Source: Flavobacterium sp. AG291
GTDB taxonomy: Bacteria; Bacteroidota; Bacteroidia; Flavobacteriales; Flavobacteriaceae
NCBI RefSeq assembly: GCF_003350375.1
Contig: NZ_QQAR01000020.1
Span: 1-64,000 of the forward strand
Length of the DNA: 64,000 nucleotides
Direction of reading: 5' to 3'
Below the pieces are notes generated by a model. It was not told the origin of the DNA. It worked only from the letters and a program-made list of their open reading frames with translations, and did not search any database. Below, piece after piece: positions 9,528 through 18,403 of this stretch; the stretch's first letter is position 1, and every line of letters starts with the position of its first letter. Position numbers and translations under genes: made by a program.

Positions 9528-9997
9528 AATTTGGATTTTTTAAGTTGTTGCTAATTAAGGATATAGCCAAAATACATCTTTAAAAACTCATTGAAAAAAG
9601 ATGGATTTAAAATCAAGTGTGCTACAACGATTTAGTAGTTTTAATATGTTGGTATTAAGTGCTTTATTTTTAATTGTTAAATAAAAAATCAAGAAAAAAT
9701 ATAGTTTAAAATTCACTATTTAAGTATAAAAAGTATTCCTTAAACAATCTTTGTATAGCTTAAATCTTAAATATGTAAATCAAGGAAGGTATATTTTTAA
9801 AATATATTTTTTCATGGAGAGTATGCATGCGGTTTAATCTCTCCGTTTTTAACGTTGTTTATTCATATCTTAAATACTCTTTTTGATGAATGTATAGGCA
9901 CAAATAAAAGACCGTAAATACTACTATTTACGGTCTTTTTAGCTCTTTTAAGATATTTACACTGTTATAAAGTCAAAGAAGATGTAAAAATTCTCTC
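9528..9997. other. Intergenic region of 470 bp
   Basis: Very AT-rich. It should hold the promoter of the minus-strand GH87-like gene near 9530-9600 (a TATTTTG element that only partly matches TAnnTTTG) and the terminator of the TPR/HTH gene at 9906-9940. A weak GGAGAG...CTCTCC hairpin lies around 9816-9843. I see no convincing ORF or RNA gene. Confidence 0.6.
9906..9940 (-). terminator. Strong bidirectional terminator
   Basis: A 15-bp perfect stem, AAAAGACCGTAAATA (9906-9920) with its complement from 9925, has a 4-nt loop and T-runs on both sides. It lies downstream of the minus-strand TPR/HTH gene. Confidence 0.85.
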
Positions 9998-11482
9998 TTA
10001 AGAAATAATAAATTGTAAGTACTGTTCAACACTTTCATAATCATTAGTGATGAGCTTTTTTTTGAGCCTCATTTTACATGCTCTTACGCTTTGTGGTGAA
10101 ATACCCAATACATTTGCCATATCAGTAGCATTAAGCTGTAATCGCATCAATACCAATACCCTTATTTCGGCTTCTGAAACAGGAATGCCTGACGCTCTTA
10201 TTCTATTGAAAAAATCAGGATAAATGGCTTCAAATCGTAGTTTGAACTTATCCCAACCGTCATCAGTTAGTATTTTTTGTTCAAGAAGGTTATTTATATC
10301 ATAGTCCGGCTCTGTAATTTCCCTTTCAGGATACTGTAATCTGTTAATAATGTTGTTTTTATTGGTAAGATCTATAATGTATGTTTTAAGCTCTTCTTCT
10401 TTTATCTGTATAAGTTGTAATGAATTTTGCAATTGTAGTTCTAATTGACTTTTTCTGAATTTTATAACTGATAGATAACGGTAAATAAAAAAAGCAGCAA
10501 TTAGTAATGCAATTATAACGCTTACCGCTATAAGCATAAAGCGGGTATTGGCAATTTCTTTTTCATTCTGAAGGTTTGTTATTCTTAAGTTTTTAACCTC
10601 CATACCCAAATTTGCCTGATATTGTGAAAGAAGATTACTTTGGTTGGCCTCCATAATTTCCTTTTCAGCGTCATAATGTTTCTTATAATAGTAAAGAGCC
10701 GAATCCTGAACGTTAAAAAGGTCGTAATTACGTGATAATTCCCGAAGTCCTTCACTGATGCGCACTTTACTTTTTACCTCGTAACTTAATTTCAGACATT
10801 TATGGCCTGCCCATAAAGCTTTTACTTTATTACCCTGTTTAGCGTATACGGTACTCAGGTTTTGGTAGGCTGTAGCCATACCTTCAAGGTAGTTTATTTT
10901 TTTACATTCTTCAAGAGATAGAAGGTAAAACTTTAAAGCAGGGGGGAAGGCCTCAGAAAATCGATATATCTGTCCCTGATTGTTGTAGGCTATGGCCAGT
11001 TCCCGTGATTCTCCAAGTTCTTTAAAAATATCAATGGCTTTATTATTTTGATCAAATGCAGCTTTAAAGTCACGTTGTTCTTTGAGTATGAGTGCACGGT
11101 TGGTATGCGTAAGGCCCAATAGCCTTTTCATGCCGTTCTTTTCAGCCATAACAGCTGCTTCAGTATAGCATTCCATAGCGGCTGTATTGTTTTCCAGTCG
11201 CCATTGAACTAATCCAAGATTATTAAGTAGGGTTGCAGTTTCTTTCTGATCCTTAGAAGCTTTGGCCATTTTATATGCACGTGTAAAGTAGCTAAGGGCT
11301 TCCTGATAGTTACCAATGCGCCATTGGTCGTTGCCCATGTCCGTAAGCTTTGCCGTGTTGTTCTCTCCGGGCAGATCTTTTTGAATATGCTTATCAGTGC
11401 TGTTTTCATTGCAGGCTAAGACAAGCAATAAAAAACATAAGCCTATAACTCTTATCCATTTTATTTTTTTTATATCCAGCAT
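9998..11482 (-). CDS. Membrane-anchored TPR protein with C-terminal LuxR-like HTH
   Basis: 494 residues. The N-terminus has a lipoprotein-type signal with lipobox LVLAC (Cys24). TPR repeats fill ~40-265. A coiled-coil-like stretch precedes one transmembrane helix (~316-335), and a second coiled coil (~340-385) leads to a C-terminal helix-turn-helix (~430-480; SEAEIRVLVLMRL, NATDMANVLGISPQSV). Predicted layout: periplasmic TPR sensor, single membrane crossing, cytoplasmic DNA-binding domain. This architecture is common in Bacteroidota but mostly uncharacterised. It lies between two T9SS cargo genes on the same strand, so it may control one of them; that is inference. Whether the lipobox is really used is unclear. 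Confidence 0.8.
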   Translation of the reverse strand: MLDIKKIKWIRVIGLCFLLLVLACNENSTDKHIQKDLPGENNTAKLTDMGNDQWRIGNYQEALSYFTRAYKMAKASKDQKETATLLNNLGLVQWRLENNTAAMECYTEAAVMAEKNGMKRLLGLTHTNRALILKEQRDFKAAFDQNNKAIDIFKELGESRELAIAYNNQGQIYRFSEAFPPALKFYLLSLEECKKINYLEGMATAYQNLSTVYAKQGNKVKALWAGHKCLKLSYEVKSKVRISEGLRELSRNYDLFNVQDSALYYYKKHYDAEKEIMEANQSNLLSQYQANLGMEVKNLRITNLQNEKEIANTRFMLIAVSVIIALLIAAFFIYRYLSVIKFRKSQLELQLQNSLQLIQIKEEELKTYIIDLTNKNNIINRLQYPEREITEPDYDINNLLEQKILTDDGWDKFKLRFEAIYPDFFNRIRASGIPVSEAEIRVLVLMRLQLNATDMANVLGISPQSVRACKMRLKKKLITNDYESVEQYLQFIIS

Positions 11483-11517
11483 GCCCCAAATTTAGATTTT
11501 AAAAGGCAAATAACATA

Positions 11518-11547
11518 AAAAGGCCCCGTTTTTATGACGGAGCCTTT
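11518..11547 (-). terminator. Terminator of the T9SS propeller gene
   Basis: Imperfect stem AAAGGCCCCGT (11518-11528) with ACGGAGCCTTT (11537-11547). Read on the minus strand it is followed by a T-run, as expected for a terminator just after the stop at 11566. Confidence 0.75.
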
Positions 11548-11565
11548 ACTTCTTGTTTTGTTATG

Positions 11566-14500
11566 CTATTTGATAACCATCTTTTTTGCCTGTTTAAAAC
11601 CTTGTGACTCTATTTGGTAAAAGTAGATGCCAGGAGCAATGCCGTTCGGTTCGAATTCTATAGTATTTGCACCCGGTGCATAAGTTTCATTGGCGATTTC
11701 CTTTACAAATCTTCCTTGTAAGTTGTATAACTTTATTGCGGCTTTGCCTCCGTTAACAAGTGTAAAAGGGATTGTTGTTTTTTCTTTTACAGGGTTAGGA
11801 TAATTTTGTCCAAGTAGGTTAAGCGCTTTGTTTGGTGTTAAACCATCCGGTAAGCTAAGCGTCCCGTCATGCTCAGTTTCAAAGAAATAAGTACCTTCAT
11901 AAAATGCCTGATTACCAACACTACCAGCCAGTAGTAGTCTGTTGTCAGAATGTGGAATTAGTCTTTCACCAAAAAACTCTGCGTATTGAGGGCCTACAAA
12001 AAATTCTTCATTATCGTTTTGCCCATTAGCATCAACAGTAATAAGTGTTGCAGTAGGGAAGGGAGAACTGAAAATTTTATGAGGGAATGGATCTACAATC
12101 ATCTGATCCATTATATAACACACATCAGATCCGTCAATGTGAAAATCATTATAATAACGCATGTTTTCTGACTGGAAATCCCAAAGCTTTTCACCGTTAG
12201 AATTATATTTTATAAGGGCATTATGTATGTCACCGCTATTTGCAAGACTATAACCTATAACAGCAATATCACCATTACTGAAAGGTTTAAGTGTATATGA
12301 ACGTTCTTTTTTGTCTTCTTCTCCAAAAGTTTGACTCCACAAAATTTCACCTGTAGCGTTTATTTTTGCGGTCAGGATATCTTCGTTATACGTTTCAGTG
12401 TTTTGTGAATAACCGTTTACATAGATACTGTTATCTGCTGATATAAATAAGTCGGTACCTGAAGAAGACTGACCTTGAATTACAACAGGAGTAATCCAAC
12501 CCGGAGTACCATCGGCATTAAACTGAACAACAGTAAGGTTTACGTTTTGTGACATAAAGTTACCGCTTCCATGAGCACCTGTTAGTATTAGTCGGTCGTT
12601 GGTATCTACTTTTCCAGAATTTATTGTAAAAATGTTGTTTCCACTTATACCAGGCATAAATGTTTTCCATTCCTGTGTTCCCTGAGCATTAATTTTAATT
12701 CCAAGGAATGATGCATTCTGACTGTCTTCAGTTTCATAGGCAGTACCGCCAAGAAACACAGATCCGTCAGCTTGAGGTTCTAATACATGAACGGCAGGTG
12801 AGTAAAGTTCTATTTCAGAAGACCATAACTGTGTGCCTTCCGGAGAAAGTTTAATAACTTTTAGTACTGGCGGATATTCTTCAAAACCTGGCAGAAGGCA
12901 TACATAAGCATTTCCATCAGCATCTGTACGGCCTATGATACCATCAGCAGCATTGCCATTGGCGGCATTGTATGCTACATTCCATAAAATATTGCCTTCA
13001 GCATCATGTTTAACGATAAAGTAATTAGGAACAAGCATTCCCTCTGTGAAATTATAGTATGATCCGGTAGAAAAAGTATTACCATTGCTATCAGCAAAAG
13101 CATTCAGCATTGATGCAGCAGGAGAACCCAGATTGCTATACATAGAACTCCATTGGATTTCAGGACTAGTGGTGTCAAATCCTGATTTAACTGTTTCAAA
13201 AACAGAACCATTTTCACTATAAAATGAGTTGACAGAGAAGTAAACGTTGCCGTTACTGTCAATTCCTGTCCCGGCACTGCCAGTCATACTTGCAGTACCA
13301 TCTGTAGTAGATATAACAAAAGCTGCCTGACCTAAAAGATTGCCATCAGGCGAATATTTATAGGCACGGGCAGCTACGTCTTGTTCCCATTCTTCAGCTC
13401 CGGGAGTCATACCATTTGCGGACACTATTATATTTCCAGTAGTATCAAAACCTAATGTTGCATTTGCTGTTTCTATTAGGTCTGTGGTTTCTTGAACCCA
13501 ATTTTGTGTTCCGTCGGTATTATATGACAGCAATACTGTACCGTCATCAGAAAAGCCACCTAAATGACTTCCTGCCACATATAAAGTATTGTTTGTTACG
13601 CTAATTTTCCAACCCAGGGTTATCTCAGTACCGCTTTTATAAGTTTGAACCCACTGTTGTGCTCCAGAACTATCATATTTTAAAGTACCAATACGGTTAA
13701 GGAAGGTATCAAATGTACCGGTAACAAAAATATTACCATCAGCATCGGTAGTAATAGCACGAGGTACAGAATTTGTTACGTCAGCAATATTATCAGGGTC
13801 AGTGCTTTCATAATTATAAGCTTGCTCCCATAATTTTGTACCATCCAGATTATATTTTATAGTATGGTAATTTAGCCAACCATCGGGATTAGGACTGTAA
13901 CCTGTAACGATTACATTCTGATCAGCATCGACAGCAATAGCAGTAGCCTCGTTCCAGGTTTCACTATTAGCAGGGTTTTCAGTAATGTGCCATTGTTCCT
14001 GACCGTTGCTGTTGTATTTTAGGGTAAGGTAGTCAACCGAATTTCCTGACCAGGTAATACCTGTAATGTAAACACTGCCATCTACTCCTATAACCATGGC
14101 ATTAGGTACTTCAATACCTTCGTTACCGTTGTCAAACGTGGTTTCCCAAAGTTTGTTTCCCTCAGGAGAATACTTCATAACACGGATGTCCATATCGTTT
14201 CCGTTCCACTTCAATCCGGATACTACGATGTTGCCTGAATTGTCAAACGCTATATTCATACCATATTCTACCGCATACATAAGAGCCTGTTCACGTTTCT
14301 GCCAAATGACTGTACCATCTGCTCCTATCTTTTGAGTAAAGAAATCACCGGAAGGCTGGTTTTCATTAGAACTACCTCCGGTAATATACGTATTGCCGAA
14401 TGCATCGGTTATAGCAGCATAAGGAACATTATTACCTTTATAAGCTTCACCTCCATAAAATTCATAATTAGTAGAGTAAGTAGTGTTTTTAGCTTTAGGT

Positions 14501-14721
14501 TTACTTCCTGTTTGTGCCAGTACTTTTTGTTGCGGGTCGACGATTGGTGATTTACTGTAGTTGGGTTTAAAAGCATCCCATTTGGATAACGAATAAACCG
14601 CACCACTGTTTTTAGAGATCTGATACCCATTTTCGGATTTCAGATCGTTTTGCGCGAGAGCATTAAAGCTCACCAGCGCCAAAACCAGTGAGCTCAAGCT
14701 GTTCTTTGTAGTGAATTTCAT
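11566..14721 (-). CDS. T9SS-exported beta-propeller (SBBP-like) protein
   Basis: 1051 residues. After the signal peptide (MKFTTKNSL... ending FNALAQ) come many ~50-60-residue repeats of the type YITGGS / DADGNIFVTG / IKYNLDGTKLW. These resemble SBBP or delta-60-like beta-propeller blades and fill ~80-960. The last ~80 residues, from QNYPNP through LYNLQGRFVKE to GIYFYQI and KKMVIK, form a type A T9SS sorting domain. Function is unknown; such proteins are surface-attached or released. The start at 14721 is chosen over the upstream ATG at 14769 because it begins the signal peptide. Confidence 0.85.
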   Translation of the reverse strand: MKFTTKNSLSSLVLALVSFNALAQNDLKSENGYQISKNSGAVYSLSKWDAFKPNYSKSPIVDPQQKVLAQTGSKPKAKNTTYSTNYEFYGGEAYKGNNVPYAAITDAFGNTYITGGSSNENQPSGDFFTQKIGADGTVIWQKREQALMYAVEYGMNIAFDNSGNIVVSGLKWNGNDMDIRVMKYSPEGNKLWETTFDNGNEGIEVPNAMVIGVDGSVYITGITWSGNSVDYLTLKYNSNGQEQWHITENPANSETWNEATAIAVDADQNVIVTGYSPNPDGWLNYHTIKYNLDGTKLWEQAYNYESTDPDNIADVTNSVPRAITTDADGNIFVTGTFDTFLNRIGTLKYDSSGAQQWVQTYKSGTEITLGWKISVTNNTLYVAGSHLGGFSDDGTVLLSYNTDGTQNWVQETTDLIETANATLGFDTTGNIIVSANGMTPGAEEWEQDVAARAYKYSPDGNLLGQAAFVISTTDGTASMTGSAGTGIDSNGNVYFSVNSFYSENGSVFETVKSGFDTTSPEIQWSSMYSNLGSPAASMLNAFADSNGNTFSTGSYYNFTEGMLVPNYFIVKHDAEGNILWNVAYNAANGNAADGIIGRTDADGNAYVCLLPGFEEYPPVLKVIKLSPEGTQLWSSEIELYSPAVHVLEPQADGSVFLGGTAYETEDSQNASFLGIKINAQGTQEWKTFMPGISGNNIFTINSGKVDTNDRLILTGAHGSGNFMSQNVNLTVVQFNADGTPGWITPVVIQGQSSSGTDLFISADNSIYVNGYSQNTETYNEDILTAKINATGEILWSQTFGEEDKKERSYTLKPFSNGDIAVIGYSLANSGDIHNALIKYNSNGEKLWDFQSENMRYYNDFHIDGSDVCYIMDQMIVDPFPHKIFSSPFPTATLITVDANGQNDNEEFFVGPQYAEFFGERLIPHSDNRLLLAGSVGNQAFYEGTYFFETEHDGTLSLPDGLTPNKALNLLGQNYPNPVKEKTTIPFTLVNGGKAAIKLYNLQGRFVKEIANETYAPGANTIEFEPNGIAPGIYFYQIESQGFKQAKKMVIK

Positions 14722-15062
14722 ATTTATGTAGGTTTGATTCAAATATGTAAATTTAATGCAGACAGTCACTTTCTAAAGGGGATTAGGTGTAGACATTGGT
14801 GTAGACAAATTGAGTTTATAACCTTTAGAAATGAGGCTACAACAAGTTTTATCGTGTTTACTGACAGCTTTTGTATTTAGAATTTAATAATTCATAATAA
14901 TGAAAAAAATGTAATTGTGGCCCTGTTTATGTATTTGATAGAATTTCTGATAATCATAAAAAAACTCCTTAGCATTGTAAGGAGTTTTTATTTGAAATTT
15001 TTGTTTCAATGTTTTTTTAATAAGGCATTTTCAAATTACTTCTTGTTTAAACCATTGAACTT
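14722..15062. other. Intergenic region of 341 bp
   Basis: It should contain the promoter of the minus-strand propeller gene, although no clear TAnnTTTG/TTG pair was found, and the terminator of the sulfur operon at 14960-14989. An 18-codon plus-strand ORF at 14831 is not convincing. Nothing else was seen. Confidence 0.55.
14960..14989 (-). terminator. Terminator of the persulfide dioxygenase-rhodanese unit
   Basis: Perfect 11-bp stem, AAAAACTCCTT (14960-14970) with AAGGAGTTTTT (14979-14989) and an 8-nt loop. T-runs lie on both sides. It falls 73 bp past the rhodanese stop on the minus strand. Confidence 0.85.
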
Positions 15063-15371
15063 TTAAACAATTTTACCTTTCCATCCGGCTATGCCTCCTA
15101 ATAAATTATTAGTTTCATTGAAACCCATATCATCCATAATCTGACATGCCGTAATGCTTCGCTGACCGCTTCGGCAATACACATAATAATTTTTATTCTT
15201 ATCCATTTTTGATAATTCAGAATTAAAATTATCTCTTTGAAAAATATCTATGCATTGCGCATTTAAAAGCATCCCATTGCTACATTCCTGTTTTGTTCTT
15301 ACGTCAATGATTACCGCATTAGGGTCAGAAGAGACTTTCTGTTCCCATTCTTTTTGATTGAGATTTTTCAA
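15063..15371 (-). CDS. Single-domain rhodanese sulfurtransferase
   Basis: 102 residues making one rhodanese domain: VIIDVRTKQE near the front, the active-site loop CRSGQRS with the persulfide-carrying cysteine, and LLGGIAGWKG at the end. It has no signal peptide, so it is cytoplasmic. It starts 6 nt after the stop of the persulfide dioxygenase-rhodanese gene, so the two are cotranscribed. Expected role: passing sulfane sulfur between low-molecular-weight thiols, sulfite or protein acceptors during sulfide/persulfide detoxification. Confidence 0.88.
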   Translation of the reverse strand: MKNLNQKEWEQKVSSDPNAVIIDVRTKQECSNGMLLNAQCIDIFQRDNFNSELSKMDKNKNYYVYCRSGQRSITACQIMDDMGFNETNNLLGGIAGWKGKIV

Positions 15372-15377
15372 TGTTAT

Positions 15378-16772
15378 TTAATTAAGTTGAACAATTTCAT
15401 TTCCTTTTTCTACCCATTCTTTCATTCCTCCTGAATAGTTTTTAACTTTTATTCCATTGTGTGCCAGTATTGACTGCGCAATTGTCGCACGATCTCCGCT
15501 TTGACAGTGTATCAGGATTTGTTTGTTTTTATCAATCTTCCCAATATTTTCTTCCAGGTTGCCTACAAAAATATTTTCTGATCCTTTTATATGGCCTGCT
15601 TTGTATTCATTTTCTCCACGAACGTCTATAATATGGATATTATCTTCATTAAGCATGGTTTTAAATGATTCAATATCTATAACCTCACTGCTTTCAGAAT
15701 TTAACTCTAGTGAAGTTATATCGTCAATAAAGCCATATATATTATCAAGTCCAATACGCATTAGTTTTCTGGTAAGTTCGTTCATTTCGGTTTCATCTGC
15801 TATCAGTATAAACTTTTCATCATAATCTAAAAACCATCCGCACCAGGTAGCGAATGAATTATTTCCCTGAATATTAATACTGCCGGCAAGATGGGCTTTT
15901 GCAAAATCAGCCTTATTACGAGTATCAATTATTTTCATTCCGTTTTGAAAAGCTTCTAAAAATGCCTCTTTGCTTAGTTTTTCATGTTTAGGTACTTCAG
16001 TCAGTAACGGACGATCAACTTTGTTAAGATGCTTCATCATTGCGAAATACTTTGGAGGCTCCGGTTGTCCTTCTAATAAGTAATCAACAAATCCCTTTTC
16101 ATTATTTTCATATTGAAAGGCCCAGTTTCTGATTAATTCGTAACCAACAGTTGTACTTGGGACTGCGCCAAGTGCTTTTCCGCATGCTGAACCTGCACCA
16201 TGCCCCGGCCATACCTGAACATATTCGGGAAGTTGAGTAAAACGTTGTATAGACTCATACATTTGTTTTGCTCCTTTTTCTTGAGTACCGGTAAATCCAG
16301 CAGCCTTTTCCAATAGGTCGGGACGCCCTATGTCACCCACAAAAACAAAGTCTCCGGTAAATACCATAACAGGTCTATCGGTAGCCGGATGGTCTGTAAG
16401 TAAAAAGCTGATACTTTCGGGAGTATGGCCCGGTGTATGTAATACCTCTAACTTTAGATTGCCGACAGTTATAATATCTTTATGTTTTAAACCTACGTGA
16501 TTAAATTCATATTGCCAGTCTTCACCTCCTTCATCAGATAAGTATAATTTTGCACCAGTTACGGCTGCAAGCTCACGCGATCCTGAAAGAAAATCGGCAT
16601 GGATATGTGTTTCGGCAATATGAGTGATCTTCATATTGTTTTGTTTTGCAATATCAAGATAGGTGTCAATATCTCGTTTTGCGTCTATTACAATAGCTTC
16701 TCCTTTTGCCTGGCATCCTATAAAATAGCTAGCCTGTGCAAGTGATTTATCATATACATGTTGAAAATACAT
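15378..16772 (-). CDS. Persulfide dioxygenase fused to two rhodanese domains (CstB-like)
   Basis: 464 residues. An ETHE1-type metallo-beta-lactamase fold (~1-240) carries THIHAD (His56, His58), HTPGH (His116) and GDFVFVGD (Asp141), candidate ligands of the single iron. Phe61 replaces the His seen in dinuclear MBL enzymes, which suits a mononuclear dioxygenase. The first rhodanese domain (~260-350) has lost its active-site Cys (ADETEMN in its place). The second (~365-460) keeps Cys423 in CQSGDR. This matches the layout of S. aureus CstB, which oxidises persulfides and makes thiosulfate. The start at 16772 (MYFQHVYD) is preferred over an upstream ATG at 16853 that would overlap the operator. 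Confidence 0.88.
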   Translation of the reverse strand: MYFQHVYDKSLAQASYFIGCQAKGEAIVIDAKRDIDTYLDIAKQNNMKITHIAETHIHADFLSGSRELAAVTGAKLYLSDEGGEDWQYEFNHVGLKHKDIITVGNLKLEVLHTPGHTPESISFLLTDHPATDRPVMVFTGDFVFVGDIGRPDLLEKAAGFTGTQEKGAKQMYESIQRFTQLPEYVQVWPGHGAGSACGKALGAVPSTTVGYELIRNWAFQYENNEKGFVDYLLEGQPEPPKYFAMMKHLNKVDRPLLTEVPKHEKLSKEAFLEAFQNGMKIIDTRNKADFAKAHLAGSINIQGNNSFATWCGWFLDYDEKFILIADETEMNELTRKLMRIGLDNIYGFIDDITSLELNSESSEVIDIESFKTMLNEDNIHIIDVRGENEYKAGHIKGSENIFVGNLEENIGKIDKNKQILIHCQSGDRATIAQSILAHNGIKVKNYSGGMKEWVEKGNEIVQLN

Positions 16773-16838
16773 AGTTATAGTTTTTAAATTAAAAGTGTTT
16801 CGATATTTATTTATAGTAAAATTACTGCCTCTGTTTAG

Positions 16839-16861
16839 GCTGTGCAGTAACAAAAGTTACA
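16839..16861. promoter_or_regulatory. Operator site 1 (GTAAC-N4-GTTAC), upstream of persulfide dioxygenase
   Basis: The palindromic core GTAACAAAAGTTAC lies at 16847-16860, 75 bp upstream of the ATG at 16772 and just after the TSUP stop. The 23 bp at 16839-16861 are identical to 17710-17732. The symmetry and size suit a Crp/Fnr-family dimer, and such a regulator is encoded at 17741-18370. Confidence 0.72.
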
Positions 16862-16867
16862 TAAACA

Positions 16868-17662
16868 TTATTTTATAAAAAGCTCTTTACTAATAATATA
16901 AGCTCCCATCAACAATATAAAATAACCAAACCCTTTCTTTAGTTTTTTACCTTCAATTTTACGGGAAAGAAGTATGCCTATAAAAATTCCGGTTATCGCT
17001 GTTAACGTAAAGGGTAGGAGGAAAGACCAGTCTATGCTTTTTTGAAAACCATCTCCGGCAAAGCCTGCTAATGACTGTATGGCTATTATAAATAATGATG
17101 TGCCAACCGCTTTTTTCATTGGTAATCCGGCAAGGAAAACCAATGCGGGAATAATAAGGAAACCGCCACCGGCTCCCACAGCACCAGCCAAAAATCCCGT
17201 TATTATGCCGCTAATGATTATCTTTAACTTAGAAATTTTTGTTGCTGTAGCATCATTAATGTTCGATCTGATCATTTTAGTGGCAGCTAAAAGCATTACT
17301 ATTGCGAAGGTGAGCATTAATAATAATTCTTTAGTAATTATGACGTGTTTAGTTTCCATAATAACGTGTGGTATTACCGGTATAAGTAATGCTCTTACCA
17401 AATAAGCTGTAATTAAAGAAGGGATGCCAAAAAGGAAAACTATATTGAAATTGATGTTCCCTTTTGAAATATTTCTGATACCGCCTACAAGTGCGGTTAA
17501 GCCAACTACGAATAGGGAGTAGCCTGTTGCTGTAATGGCATCAAAGCCTAACAGATATACAAGTATAGGCACGGTTAGTATAGAGCCACCGCTCCCTACC
17601 AGCCCAAGTGAAATACCTACCAAAAGAGCAAAAAAATAGCCTGACATAGCTAAAAGATCCAT
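16868..17662 (-). CDS. TSUP/TauE-SafE family sulfur-compound permease
   Basis: 264 residues, about eight hydrophobic segments, with the two family half-repeats visible: ALLVGISLGLVGSGGSILTVPIL near the start and ITGFLAGAVGAGGGFLIIPA in the middle. Members move sulfite, thiosulfate or organosulfonates across the inner membrane. The setting between a persulfide dioxygenase and a Crp regulator suggests export of sulfite or thiosulfate produced by sulfide oxidation. It has its own copy of the operator upstream (17710-17732). Confidence 0.85.
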   Translation of the reverse strand: MDLLAMSGYFFALLVGISLGLVGSGGSILTVPILVYLLGFDAITATGYSLFVVGLTALVGGIRNISKGNINFNIVFLFGIPSLITAYLVRALLIPVIPHVIMETKHVIITKELLLMLTFAIVMLLAATKMIRSNINDATATKISKLKIIISGIITGFLAGAVGAGGGFLIIPALVFLAGLPMKKAVGTSLFIIAIQSLAGFAGDGFQKSIDWSFLLPFTLTAITGIFIGILLSRKIEGKKLKKGFGYFILLMGAYIISKELFIK

Positions 17663-17709
17663 AAGATTAAATTTTAGTAATATCAGGCTAAATTATAGCA
17701 GTTGTAGAA

Positions 17710-17732
17710 GCTGTGCAGTAACAAAAGTTACA
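17710..17732. promoter_or_regulatory. Operator site 2 (GTAAC-N4-GTTAC), upstream of TSUP permease
   Basis: Core GTAACAAAAGTTAC at 17718-17731, between the Crp stop (17741) and the TSUP ATG (17662), 56 bp upstream of that ATG. It is identical over 23 bp to site 1. Flanking CTGTG and CACAG extend the dyad. Confidence 0.72.
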
Positions 17733-17740
17733 CAGTATAT

Positions 17741-18370
17741 TTATTTTAAGAGTACTATGGTATTTCTGTTCAATTTGATTATACCATCATTTTCAAGCGC
17801 TTTTAGCAGGCGTGATATTACTACGCGAGATGTATTAAGTTCATAAGCAATTTCCTGATGAGTGTTGGCAATAATCTTAGAATTATTCACTTTTGATTTT
17901 TCTTTCAGATAACCAAGAAGACGTTCATCCATTTTCATGAAGGCAAGATTGTCAATAGCCGACAGCATTTCTGAGAGTCTTTTATTATAACTGCTAAAAA
18001 CAAAGTTTCTCCAGCTTTTGTATTTACCCAGCCACTCTTCCATTTTTCCTATTGGAATCATAGCTACAGTACCTCTATTTTCGGCTACTGCTCTTATTTC
18101 GCTTTTGGTTTCTCCAAGGCAGCAGGCAAGAGTCATGGCACAGGTGTCGCCCTTTTCGAGAAAATAGAGTAAAATCTCGCCTTCTTTACGGTCTTCCCGT
18201 ATGATTTTGATGGCACCATTTAGGAGTAACGGCATTTGACGTATGTATTGCCCAATCTCAATAAGATGATCATCTTCTTTAAAGTCAACAAGACTGGCAA
18301 CATGCACAATCTCGTCTATTAATCCGGATTCAAATGTATTACCGTAAGATTCTTTAAGTTGTTGTTCCAT
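17741..18370 (-). CDS. Crp/Fnr family transcriptional regulator of the sulfur cluster
   Basis: 209 residues: an N-terminal cyclic-nucleotide-binding-like jelly roll (~15-125), a dimer helix, and a C-terminal winged HTH with the recognition segment ELNTSRVVISRLLKALE (~175-190). The sensor domain contains Cys77 and the pair Cys83-Cys84 in a short loop where classical cNMP-binding proteins have their phosphate cassette. There is no N-terminal Fnr-type iron-sulfur cysteine cluster. Three GTAAC-N4-GTTAC palindromes precede the transcription units of this cluster and are its likely targets. It is probably cotranscribed with the two upstream YeeE/YedE genes (33-bp gap). A thiol-based signal is a hypothesis. 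Confidence 0.85.
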   Translation of the reverse strand: MEQQLKESYGNTFESGLIDEIVHVASLVDFKEDDHLIEIGQYIRQMPLLLNGAIKIIREDRKEGEILLYFLEKGDTCAMTLACCLGETKSEIRAVAENRGTVAMIPIGKMEEWLGKYKSWRNFVFSSYNKRLSEMLSAIDNLAFMKMDERLLGYLKEKSKVNNSKIIANTHQEIAYELNTSRVVISRLLKALENDGIIKLNRNTIVLLK

Positions 18371-18403
18371 GAATAAATTGAAAGATTACTATAAAGGTAC
18401 AAA

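Noticed and set aside
14831..14887. 18-codon plus-strand ORF resembling a signal peptide
   Set aside because: Too short, no following domain, no promoter or terminator in the right orientation.
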